From NCBI GenBank assembly GCA_963833885.1, contig CAWHZU010000015.1, positions 124,001 through 188,000 of the forward strand: DNA of 64,000 nucleotides, written 5' to 3'. Shown piece by piece: positions 51,730-59,654 of this stretch. The DNA is from JASHPR01 sp963833885. GTDB lineage: Bacteria; Actinomycetota; Actinomycetes; Streptosporangiales; Streptosporangiaceae. Position numbers and translations under genes: made by a program. The number at the start of each line of letters is the position of its first letter. Positions within the stretch are counted from its first letter, which is position 1. A model generated the notes under the pieces. It saw only the letters and a list, made by a program, of their open reading frames with translations, made no database searches and was not told where the DNA came from.

Positions 51730-52206
51730 GCAGGGGTTTCAGGCACAACCGCGAGGCTCACCAGGTAATCCGGACCGCGGTATCCAAAAGCTCGCCCGAG
51801 TCCATGCCGCCGGAGGAATTCTGGTTGCCGGACGCCAACTATGACCGCGATTGCGCACTCGGCCGCGAGCTGCCGTTTCTGTTCGCCGACAATGGGTGGT
51901 CACGATATCGATCTTGGCCACATTATGCGCGCGGCATTCCGGCGGGGGGCCGGATGTTACTGGCTGCTGATGCTGGCCCTCGTGGAGCGGCACCGGGCTC
52001 ACGTGACGAGTGTGACCGAAATATCCGATACGCCTGATCTGTGGTTCCTGACGTGAGAGGTGCTGATCTGAACTCCGCACAGATCCTGGCTATATCCGCC
52101 GTGCCGGGTGAGCATAACCAGTAGGGCACTGGTATGTCCCATCCTCAGCGCCAGCCTTATTTCGTCGCTCACGGCTCATGGGACACGGATCGCGAAAGGA
52201 CGGCGG
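51730..52206. other. Region without a confident gene
   Basis: Base composition falls and the codon bias typical of the genome is missing. Two overlapping short frames (51804-52037 and 51841-52056) exist, but neither has a convincing ribosome site or a recognisable domain. The area may hold decayed DNA plus the promoter of the next gene; a GAAAGGA ribosome site at 52194-52200 serves the ATG at 52207. Confidence 0.5.
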
Positions 52207-53943
52207 ATGGCCAGCACGGTGGCTGAGATGACGGTTGCGACACTGAAGGCGTCGGGCGTGCGCAGGGTCTATGGGCTACCCGGCGACTCGCTGAACGGCT
52301 TCACCGACGCGCTGCGCCGGGACGGCAGCATCGCCTGGGAGCACGTGCGCCACGAGGAAGCCGCGGCGTTCGCTGCTGCCGGGGAGGCGGCTGTGACCGG
52401 CGAGCTCGCCGTGTGTGCAGGGAGCTGCGGCCCCGGCAACCTGCACCTGATCAACGGGCTGTTCGACGCGAACCGCAGCCGGGTGCCGGTGCTGGCGATC
52501 GCCGCGCAGATCCCGGGCGACGAGATCGGCTCGCAGTACTTCCAGGAGACGCACCCGCAGGAGCTGTTCCGCGAGTGCAGCGTCTACTGCGAGCTGGTCG
52601 GCGAGCCGGAGCAGATGCCGCGGGTGCTGGAGATCGCTATGCGCACGGCGATAGCTCGCGGCGGCGTCGGCGTCGTCGTGATCCCGGGCAACCTGTTCTT
52701 CGCCGACGTCCCGTCCGGCTCGACCGCGATAGCGGTGCGGCCGACGCCGTCGGTCATCCGGCCCGCCGATGGCCCGCTGGCCGCAGCCGCCGATGTACTG
52801 AACGCGGCCAGCCGGGTGACGATCCTGGCCGGGGCGGGCTGCGCAGGCGCGCATGACCAGCTCATCGCGATCGCGGGAGCCCTGAAGGCGCCGGTGCTGC
52901 ACGCGTTCCGCGGCAAGGAGTTCGTCGAGTACGACAACCCGTTCGACGTGGGGATGACCGGGCTGATCGGCTTCAGCTCGGGCTACCGGGCGATGGAGCA
53001 CTGCGACGCGCTGCTCATGCTCGGCACCGACTTCCCCTACCGGCCGTTCTACCCGAGCGGTGTGCCGGTGATCCAGGTCGACGTGCGCGGCGAGCAGATC
53101 GGCCGCCGAGTGCACGTCGACGTGCCGCTGGTCGGCACGGTCGCCGACACCGTCGACGCCCTGCTGCCGCTGATCAACGCCAAGTCCGACTCGGCTCACC
53201 TGGACCGGATGACCGGTCACTACCGCCGGGCCCGGGAACGGCTGGACCACCTTACCCAGGAGCGACGGGGCCACTCGCCGCTGCATCCGCAGGCCGTCGC
53301 GGCCGCGGTGGACCGGCTCGCAGCGCAGGACGCGGTCTTCACCGCCGACGTGGGCTCGCCCTGCATCTGGGCCGCCCGCTACCTGCGGATGAACGGCAGG
53401 CGCCGGCTGATCGGCTCGTTCAACCACGGATCCATGGCCAACGCGCTGCCGCACGCCATTGGCATCCAGGCCAGCCAGCCGGGCCGGCAGGTGGTCGCGC
53501 TGTCCGGCGACGGCGGGATCGCGATGCTGCTCGGCGAGCTGATCACGCTGCGCCAGCAGCACCTTCCGGTGAAGGTCGTCGTGTTCAACAACGGCGCGCT
53601 GTCGTTCGTGGAACTGGAGATGAAGGCCGCCGGGATCGTCACCTACGGCACCGACCTCGACAATCCCGACTTCGCCGGTATCGCCCGGGCCGTGGGGCTG
53701 TTCGGCGCGCGGGTCGAGAAGGCGGGCGAGCTCGACGACGCGCTGCGGGCGGCCTTCGAGCACGACGGCGCGGCCCTGGTCGAGGTGCTCACCGACCGGC
53801 ACGAGCTGGCCCTGCCGCCAAAGATCAGCTACGGCGAGCTCAAGGGCTTCACCCTGTACGCGACCAGGACGATCCTTTCCGGCGGCGGGGACGAACTGGT
53901 CGAGCTGACAAAGAGCAACCTACGTGAGCTCTCCGTCGAGTGA
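52207..53943 (+). CDS. poxB: Pyruvate oxidase/dehydrogenase (quinone)-like ThDP enzyme
   Basis: A 578-residue thiamine-diphosphate flavoenzyme. The N-terminal Pyr domain has the catalytic Glu in VRHEEAAAFAAAGEA (Glu50/51). A central FAD-binding domain and the PP domain with the ThDP/Mg motif GDGGIAMLLGELITLRQQHL...NN (about 438-465) follow. It decarboxylates pyruvate to acetate and CO2, passing electrons to quinone at the membrane. This fits the cytochrome bd oxidase genes nearby. Length matches E. coli PoxB (572), including a C-terminal tail. The symbol rests on overall similarity. Confidence 0.85.
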   Translation: MASTVAEMTVATLKASGVRRVYGLPGDSLNGFTDALRRDGSIAWEHVRHEEAAAFAAAGEAAVTGELAVCAGSCGPGNLHLINGLFDANRSRVPVLAIAAQIPGDEIGSQYFQETHPQELFRECSVYCELVGEPEQMPRVLEIAMRTAIARGGVGVVVIPGNLFFADVPSGSTAIAVRPTPSVIRPADGPLAAAADVLNAASRVTILAGAGCAGAHDQLIAIAGALKAPVLHAFRGKEFVEYDNPFDVGMTGLIGFSSGYRAMEHCDALLMLGTDFPYRPFYPSGVPVIQVDVRGEQIGRRVHVDVPLVGTVADTVDALLPLINAKSDSAHLDRMTGHYRRARERLDHLTQERRGHSPLHPQAVAAAVDRLAAQDAVFTADVGSPCIWAARYLRMNGRRRLIGSFNHGSMANALPHAIGIQASQPGRQVVALSGDGGIAMLLGELITLRQQHLPVKVVVFNNGALSFVELEMKAAGIVTYGTDLDNPDFAGIARAVGLFGARVEKAGELDDALRAAFEHDGAALVEVLTDRHELALPPKISYGELKGFTLYATRTILSGGGDELVELTKSNLRELSVE

Positions 53944-53978
53944 CCGGGCGGTAATGCTGAGCCCGGGCAACCGCCCGG
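53944..53978 (+). terminator. 9-bp stem terminator after poxB-like gene
   Basis: CCGGGCGGT (53944-53952) pairs perfectly with ACCGCCCGG (53970-53978) around a 17-nt loop, beginning at the base after the stop codon. Confidence 0.6.
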
Positions 53979-54002
53979 GGACGCGACGGCGATTGGACGC
54001 AG

Positions 54003-54521
54003 ATGGGACGACGGACGATTACCCCGCTTGCCGCGGTCGTGGGCGGCCTGCTGGCCGGGGCCGTGGGGACCGTGTGCATGGACGCGGTCCGTTACCGGCG
54101 GTACCGCCGGGCGGGCGGCACGGACAGCCCGATGGCGTGGGAGTTCGCGCCGGTCGAGACCTGGGACAAGGCTCCCGACCCCGGGACGGTCGCCAAGCGG
54201 GTGATCGAGGGCTTCACACAGCGCGAGGTCCCGGACCGCTGGGCGTTCCTGATCAGCACGGTCATGCACTGGGGCTACGGGTCGTCGGCCGCCGTCGGCT
54301 ACGGCATTCTGGTCGGTTCGCTGCGCAAGCGCAGTCCGCTCTACGGCCTGCCGTTCGGCGCCGCAGTCTGGCTCAGCAGCTACCTCATCCTGCCGGAGGG
54401 AGGGCTGTACAAGCCGATCTGGGAGTACGACCTCAAGACCCTGGGCGGTGACCTGAGCGCCCACCTCTGTTACGGGGCGGGCACCGGGGTGGCCTTCTGG
54501 CTGCTCACCAGCGTGCCGTAG
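54003..54521 (+). CDS. Small membrane protein, unknown function
   Basis: A 172-residue protein with an N-terminal hydrophobic segment (LAAVVGGLLAGAVGTVCMDAV) and two to three further helices (about 80-105, 115-130, 150-170). The AGAVGT..MD pattern and the WGYGSSAAVGYG segment recall DUF1440-type membrane proteins; not certain. It lies 60 nt after the poxB-like gene but behind a terminator. Confidence 0.65.
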   Translation: MGRRTITPLAAVVGGLLAGAVGTVCMDAVRYRRYRRAGGTDSPMAWEFAPVETWDKAPDPGTVAKRVIEGFTQREVPDRWAFLISTVMHWGYGSSAAVGYGILVGSLRKRSPLYGLPFGAAVWLSSYLILPEGGLYKPIWEYDLKTLGGDLSAHLCYGAGTGVAFWLLTSVP

Positions 54522-54548
54522 CCGGCCAGCCACGAGCCGGTTCGGCGA

Positions 54549-55082
54549 TCAGCTGACGTGGGCGGCGATGGCTCGCGCGCACGCCAGGGCCTCCGTGTGC
54601 GTGGTGTCCACCTCCACGTCATAGAACACGCCCTGGTGAACCACCTCCGCCTGCGACGCGGCCATCCCCTGGACGCGGTCCCCCCGTGCGATCTCACGCC
54701 CCGCGGCCACCGCGCCGTCGCATCTGACACCGACCCACAGCACGTCCAGTCCGTCAAGGGCCTTCCGCCACCGCTGCTGGCCCGCTGCCCCGCCGAGGAA
54801 GACCTCATCGATGATGATCCTGGCGCCCGCACGGGCCATCGCCACCACGCCGTCGATCCAGGCAGCCTCCAGCGCCCGGAAGTCCGCCCCGACGCTCACC
54901 CCGCCATCCGCCGCGAAACCGATCCCCGCGTCTGACTCCTTCATATTCGCGGGCAGGGCCTCGACGAACGAGTCGCATCCGAACGCCAGCCACGGATCGG
55001 ACAGCACTGCCTGCAGGCACCGTATGATCCCCGACTTCCCCGAGCTGGAACCGCCGTTGAGAATGATCATCTGGGTCGTCAC
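54549..55082 (-). CDS. Chloramphenicol phosphotransferase-like kinase
   Basis: A 177-residue P-loop kinase. It has Walker A GGSSSGKS (10-17) and the catalytic Asp37 (FGCDSF), at the position known for the Streptomyces chloramphenicol 3-O-phosphotransferase. RIIIDEVFLGG follows, with LWVGVRCDGAVAAGREIARGD. It may phosphorylate a small alcohol; chloramphenicol itself is not assured. Confidence 0.85.
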   Translation of the reverse strand: MTTQMIILNGGSSSGKSGIIRCLQAVLSDPWLAFGCDSFVEALPANMKESDAGIGFAADGGVSVGADFRALEAAWIDGVVAMARAGARIIIDEVFLGGAAGQQRWRKALDGLDVLWVGVRCDGAVAAGREIARGDRVQGMAASQAEVVHQGVFYDVEVDTTHTEALACARAIAAHVS

Positions 55083-55202
55083 GGGGCCACAGTAAGCCGC
55101 TGCCCTCGCCGGGCAAACCGACGGGGGGCGGAACAGCTCGGGGAAAGCGGCCGGGGGTCGAAGAGCCGGGCGAACCGGCCGGAGGCGGAAGAAAGGAGTT
55201 GC

Positions 55203-55348
55203 GTGGCCCGGTCTGGCGCGTTACGTTCGGCGGGTCGCCGCAGACCGCGGGACAGCTATACGGAGAGGAGGCGCGATGTCCATATACCGACCGGCGCCTC
55301 CGGAGACTGACCGATAGCAGTCCCGGTCGCGCCTCTGCTCAGCAGAGG
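55203..55348 (+). promoter_or_regulatory. Leader with short ORFs and SD-masking hairpin before DinB gene
   Basis: A 35-codon ORF (gtg 55203 to TGA 55310, behind AAAGGAG) and a 13-codon ORF (ATG 55276 to TAG 55317, behind GGAGG) overlap in different frames. They are followed by a 7-bp hairpin CCTCTGC-TCA-GCAGAGG (55332-55348), whose right arm contains the ribosome site of the DinB gene at 55355. Translation of a leader may control opening of that hairpin; this is inference. Confidence 0.4.
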
Positions 55349-55354
55349 AATGAC

Positions 55355-55897
55355 ATGACTTCGCAATCAGCTTCACAGTCGATCGCGCCTGGCCGGACCG
55401 ACGACGTCCCGTCCAGCTGGGACGAGCGCATGGTCCTGACCACGATGCTGGACTACACCCGCGACACCGTGCACGCCAAGTGCGCGGGCCTGTCCGACGC
55501 GGACGCCCGCCGGGCGCCGCTGCCAGCCTCGCCGCTGATGACGATCTCCGGGCTGGTAAGCCACCTGCGCTGGGTCGAGAGCTCGTGGATCGAGAAGACG
55601 ATGCTTGGCGGCACGATCGACGCACCGTGGACCGACGAGGATCCCGATCGCGAGTTCCGGATCGCGACCGAGGTTCCGCTCACCCAGCTGCTGGCTGACT
55701 ACCGGGCCACCTGCGATCGGCACCGCGACCTGGTGGCGCCCCTCGACCTGGACACCCCGTCCCGGGGCGCCCTGGAATGGCGGACCGAGCCGGTCACGCT
55801 GCGCTGGATCCTGTTCCACCTGACCGAGGAGACCGCCCGGCACAACGGCCACATCGACATCCTGCGGGAACTCGCTGATGGCCAGCGCGGAAGGTAG
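55355..55897 (+). CDS. DinB-family (DUF664) thiol transferase-like protein
   Basis: A 180-residue four-helix protein. Metal-binding histidines are seen in LVSHLRWVE and ARHNGHIDILRE, the DinB triad. Actinobacterial members are mycothiol- or bacillithiol-dependent S-transferases in detoxification. The ATG at 55355 is chosen because AGAGGA lies 6 nt before it. The stop codon lies within a 23-bp tandem duplication. Confidence 0.83.
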   Translation: MTSQSASQSIAPGRTDDVPSSWDERMVLTTMLDYTRDTVHAKCAGLSDADARRAPLPASPLMTISGLVSHLRWVESSWIEKTMLGGTIDAPWTDEDPDREFRIATEVPLTQLLADYRATCDRHRDLVAPLDLDTPSRGALEWRTEPVTLRWILFHLTEETARHNGHIDILRELADGQRGR

Positions 55898-55919
55898 CTG
55901 ACGGCCAGCGCGGAAGGTA
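55874..55919 (+). repeat. 23-bp tandem duplication across DinB stop
   Basis: Two copies differing at one base (55874-55896, 55897-55919) of a unit beginning GCTGATGGCCAGCGCGGAAG. The first copy carries the C-terminal codons of the DinB gene and the first two bases of its stop. Confidence 0.85.
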
Positions 55920-55924
55920 ACCGT

Positions 55925-55994
55925 CGGCCTCAGCCGACGCTCAGCGGTTCCGGCCGCCCGGCCTCAGCCGGCAGGCTCAGCGGTTCCGGCCACC
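55925..55994. repeat. Tandem repeat across cydB stop
   Basis: Two copies of a 34-36 bp unit (CGGCCTCAGCCG..., then GCTCAGCGGTTCCGGCC) lie tail to tail. The cydB stop (55977-55979) falls in the second copy. Confidence 0.75.
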
Positions 55995-57144
55995 CCGGGC
56001 GCGGGCGCGCGCCACGGCGCCCGCGGCGATCAGGCCGATGGCCACGACCCAGCTCGCCCGGCCCGGCTGCCCCGATGATCGGCGCGGCCGGGCCGGGGAC
56101 CCCGCACCGGCCCGGCCGCCCGCGGGCGCCGTAAGCCCCTCGCCGCCCTGCAGCAGCTGGCGCCCGTGCAAGGCGAACAGCAGCCCGAACGACGGCCCGA
56201 TCAGCACCACCACGGCGGCGAACAAGACGACCAGGGCGACCAGGGTGGAATGCGGGGCGCCCGCGTTGCTCAGGGTCACCGCCGTGCCGGGCAGCAGCGC
56301 CGGGTACTGGGCCACGCCCCACCCCCACACCACGGCGGCCACGCCGAGCGCCGCGAGCACCCGGATGCCGTGCGGCAGGCCCGCCGCCAGCAGGGCCAGC
56401 ACGGCGAGGCCGGTCAGCCCGGCCACGATCACCAGCGGCAGGGCGCGCCCGGTGAGGTTATGCTGCAGCGCCCCGGCCGGGCCGTGCAGCTCGAGCAGCG
56501 TGGCCAGCGACAGGGCTCCGGTCGCCGCCCCGGCGGCCTGCGCGCGGCGGGTGAAGTAACCCTGCAGACGGGCGGTCGCCGCGGCGGGCCGCCTCGCCGA
56601 TGAGATAGACGGCGGCCAGGTAGCCGCAGGCACCGACGAACAAAAAGCCGATCAGCAGCGAGGTCGGGTTCGTCCAGGCGGCGAGGCTCGCGTGGCTGGC
56701 GTCGGCGGGTATCTGGCCGGCCGCCACGGCTCCGATCACCGTGCCCATGAAGAACGGGGTCAGCAGCGAGGAAAACGCGAACACCGCGCCGAACGCCCGC
56801 TGCAGGCCAAGTCCGGAGACCTCCTTGCGGAACGCGAACCCGGCGCCGCGAAGCACGATCCCGCCAACAGCGAGCCAGAGCGGCAGCGCGGCCGCCGTCA
56901 TCACCGAGGCGAACGCGACCGGGAACGCGGTCCAGAAGATGACCAGCGCGAAGACCAGCCAGACGTGGTTGGCCTCCCACACGGGGGTGATGGACTCGTC
57001 GATGAGCCGCCGCGGCGCGTGCCCGCGCCGGTCGCCGCCGGCCAGCAGGTCCCACAGGCCGCCGCCGAAGTCGGCGCCGCCCAGGATGCCGTACAGGGTG
57101 ACCGTGGCCAGCAGGATGCCGCCGACGGCCGCGGCCGCGATCAC
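55977..57144 (-). pseudogene. cydB: Cytochrome bd oxidase subunit II, one-base frameshift
   Basis: The first ~190 residues read in one frame from gtg 57144 (ILGGADFGGGLWDLL, WEANHVWLVFALVIFWTAFP, FRKEVSGLGLQRAFGAVFAF, ...YLAAVYLIGEAARRGD). The remainder (ARLQGYFTRRAQAAGAATGA ... VAIGLIAAGAVARARARGG) continues in the next frame. One extra base near 56571-56577 breaks the gene; removing it gives ...RRGDARLQGYF as in intact CydB (about 388 residues). Its gtg overlaps the cydA stop. The protein binds quinol with CydA in the membrane. Confidence 0.82.
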
Positions 57145-58571
57145 GTCCTGGCCCGGCCGGGACTCGTGCCCCGCGTGCCCCCGGCGTCCGGGATCTCCGG
57201 CTGCGGGCCGTAGGGAACGCCGGTTTCGGGCACGCCGCCACGGCGCCAGCGCCGGGCCAGCGCCCGGAGGATCAGGACCGTCGCGATGCCGAGCACCGCG
57301 TACGCGGCGATGACGATGCTGAGGCTGGTGATCACGCCGCCGTTGGTGGTCGCCGCCTGGGTGGTGGTCTGCAGCCGGTACACCACCCACGGCTGCCTGC
57401 CGACCTCGGTGACCACCCAGCCGGCCTCCATGGCCACGATCGCGGCCAGCCCGCTGACGGCGCCGAGCAGCCAGAACAGCCGCTGGCGCGGCAGCGAGCG
57501 GTGCCGCCACCACCCCCACAGCGCCCACAGCCCGGCCAGCAGCAGCAGGAAGCCGATGCCGACCATGGCGTCGAAGCACAGGTGGATGAGCCAGACCACC
57601 GGCGGCCGGTCGGCGGCGGGCACCGTGTCCCACCCGATGACCCTGGTACCCGGGCTGAACCCCACCAGCAGCGAGTCGACATCCGGAATCTTCAGGCCGC
57701 CGTAGATGTGCCCGTTGGCGTAGACCCCGGCGAGCCACTCGGGTACGTGCGACGAGGTTCGCTGGACGTACTCCATCGAGGCGAACTTGACCGGCTGGTC
57801 CTGCGCGATGGCCCGGGCGGCGGTATCGCCGACGAAGATCTGGAACGGGGTGAGGATCGCGGCGGGCACGAAGCCCAGGGCGAACCCGGTGTAGTGGTAC
57901 CGGTCACGCCGGCCGCGCAGGATGCCCGCCGCGTACACCCCGGCGACAGTGAACCCGGACACCATGTAGGCGGCCAGGATCATGTGCGGCATCTCGTAGA
58001 TCGCAGCGTGGTTGAAAAATACCTGCCACGGATCGACCGACACGATCCGGCCATGGGAGACGGTGAACCCGCCGGGCTGGTTCATCCACGCGTTGACCGC
58101 GATCACCGACATGGCCCCGAAGATGCCGCTCAGCGCTATCGGCACCCCGGTCCACCAGTGCGCCCATCCGCCCAGCCGCCGCCAGCCGTACAGGTAGATC
58201 GCGGTGAAGATGGCCTCGAGGAAGAAGAACAGGCCCTCGACGCCGAATGGCAGCCCGAGCACCGCGCCGTACTTGCGCATCAGGCCCGGCCACAGCAGTC
58301 CCATCTCGAACGACAGCACCGTGCCGGTGACCGCGCCGACGGCAACCAGCACGCCCATCGCCTGCGACCAGCGCCGTGCCAGCACCATCGCCACCTGGTC
58401 CGGCCGCCGCAGCCCGATGAACTCGGCGATCAGCACGATCGTCGGCAGCGCGATCCCCAGGCACGCAAGAATAATGTGGAACCCCAGGGTGGCCGCCATC
58501 TGCGCGCGAGCGGGGACCACTTCCCCGCTCACCCGCGTGGCGGCGATCATCGCTGCGGTAGCTGAGTGCAT
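57141..58571 (-). CDS. cydA: Cytochrome bd oxidase subunit I
   Basis: A 476-residue membrane protein, nine helices, that oxidises quinol and reduces oxygen. Heme ligands: His32 (LGFHIIL) and His196 (EMPHMILAAY); Glu112/Glu119 lie in VEGLFFFLE. The GRQPWVVY motif is present. The Q-loop is short, as in actinobacterial and Geobacillus forms. It stands 4-nt-overlapped with cydB. With the pyruvate oxidase-like enzyme nearby, it forms a plausible low-oxygen respiratory set. cydCD is not seen in the window. Confidence 0.93.
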   Translation of the reverse strand: MHSATAAMIAATRVSGEVVPARAQMAATLGFHIILACLGIALPTIVLIAEFIGLRRPDQVAMVLARRWSQAMGVLVAVGAVTGTVLSFEMGLLWPGLMRKYGAVLGLPFGVEGLFFFLEAIFTAIYLYGWRRLGGWAHWWTGVPIALSGIFGAMSVIAVNAWMNQPGGFTVSHGRIVSVDPWQVFFNHAAIYEMPHMILAAYMVSGFTVAGVYAAGILRGRRDRYHYTGFALGFVPAAILTPFQIFVGDTAARAIAQDQPVKFASMEYVQRTSSHVPEWLAGVYANGHIYGGLKIPDVDSLLVGFSPGTRVIGWDTVPAADRPPVVWLIHLCFDAMVGIGFLLLLAGLWALWGWWRHRSLPRQRLFWLLGAVSGLAAIVAMEAGWVVTEVGRQPWVVYRLQTTTQAATTNGGVITSLSIVIAAYAVLGIATVLILRALARRWRRGGVPETGVPYGPQPEIPDAGGTRGTSPGRART

Positions 58572-58659
58572 GCCCGTCTCTCACGACCCCGACGCAACCG
58601 TACTGCGCGCGGCCGATCGTCTCTCGGTCGGCCCGCCCCCGGCGGGATGCGGCGAGAAA

Positions 58660-59610
58660 TCAGCGGTAGTCGGCGGCGTCGGCGTCCTCGACCAGCCGCC
58701 CTCCCCGGCTCGGGCGCCTGGACCGCCCGGCCAGCAGGACCGGCGCGAGGGTCTCGAACACCCGCCGCACGGCGTCGCCCTCGTAGTCCTCGATGAACGG
58801 GGTGGCCCGCAGGAACACCTGCCCGCCCGGCAGCTCGGCGACCTCCGCGAACGCGCCCGATGCGGTCAGCGCCGCGGCACCGCCCAGGCGGGCGGCCAGC
58901 TCGGGGGCGCAAACCGTGACCCAGGAGTAGCCGCGCAGCTCCTCGTGACAGCGCGGGATGGTCGTCTCCGGGGTGCGCGGCCGGCCTGACGCATCGGGCG
59001 TGCGGGCCGTCGCCCGTTCGAGCGCTGTCCGGCCGTCGATGCCGGCGTCGTCGGTGACGTCCGCGTAGCACGCGTCCGCGCGGGCCGCCCAGTCCTTCGT
59101 GAACTCGGCCCACCGGGCCTGGGCCTCGTGCGGGTACGGCAGCCGGGCCTCCGCCTCGCCTGCGCCGCCCCGGGCGTGATGGGCCTGCAGGGTGACCCAT
59201 TCCGAATGCTCGTGCAGCCGGTGCACGCTGATCCGCAGGCTGCTCTGCGGGCTGGCGTACTGACCTCGGCCGTCGAGGGCGCTCGCGGTGAGAGTTACAT
59301 GGAACGGGTAGTCCCGTGCGAGCCTGGCCAGCAGTTGCTGCCAGGCTCGGTCGGAATACCGCGTGGTGCTGCCGCCGAGGGTGGTCTGCTTGGTGATCAC
59401 GTTCAGCTCGCCAGCGGCGCCGCCCGCCGGGCCCATCGGGGCATCGGGGTCTCTACGGTGGTCGAACGCCAGCGATGGGCCTGCGTTCAGACCCCGGTCG
59501 AACTCGGGCGCCAGCTCCTCGCGCACGGCGGTCAGCCACTCGCCTGCGAGCGCGGCGAACTCCTCCCGGGAGGCGGAGCGGGTGACGATATCGGCCTGCA
59601 GCCAGCCCAT
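58660..59610 (-). CDS. Putative immunity protein for RHS toxin
   Basis: A 316-residue cytoplasmic protein with no signal peptide or membrane helix. I do not recognise the family with certainty. The segment ELRGYSWVTVCAPELAARLG near residue 225 and the C-terminal FLRATPFIEDYEGDAVRRVF resemble DUF3396-like type VI immunity proteins. It begins 44 nt after the RHS stop on the same strand, the usual place of an immunity gene. That inference from context is the main evidence. Confidence 0.55.
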   Translation of the reverse strand: MGWLQADIVTRSASREEFAALAGEWLTAVREELAPEFDRGLNAGPSLAFDHRRDPDAPMGPAGGAAGELNVITKQTTLGGSTTRYSDRAWQQLLARLARDYPFHVTLTASALDGRGQYASPQSSLRISVHRLHEHSEWVTLQAHHARGGAGEAEARLPYPHEAQARWAEFTKDWAARADACYADVTDDAGIDGRTALERATARTPDASGRPRTPETTIPRCHEELRGYSWVTVCAPELAARLGGAAALTASGAFAEVAELPGGQVFLRATPFIEDYEGDAVRRVFETLAPVLLAGRSRRPSRGGRLVEDADAADYR

Positions 59611-59654
59611 TTAGCCTTACCTTCCGCACCGGATGTGCCGTCCGACCCGCATCG

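Noticed and set aside
51804..52056. Two short plus-strand frames as genes
   Set aside because: No ribosome site, no third-position GC bias, no recognisable motif; reported only as an unexplained region.
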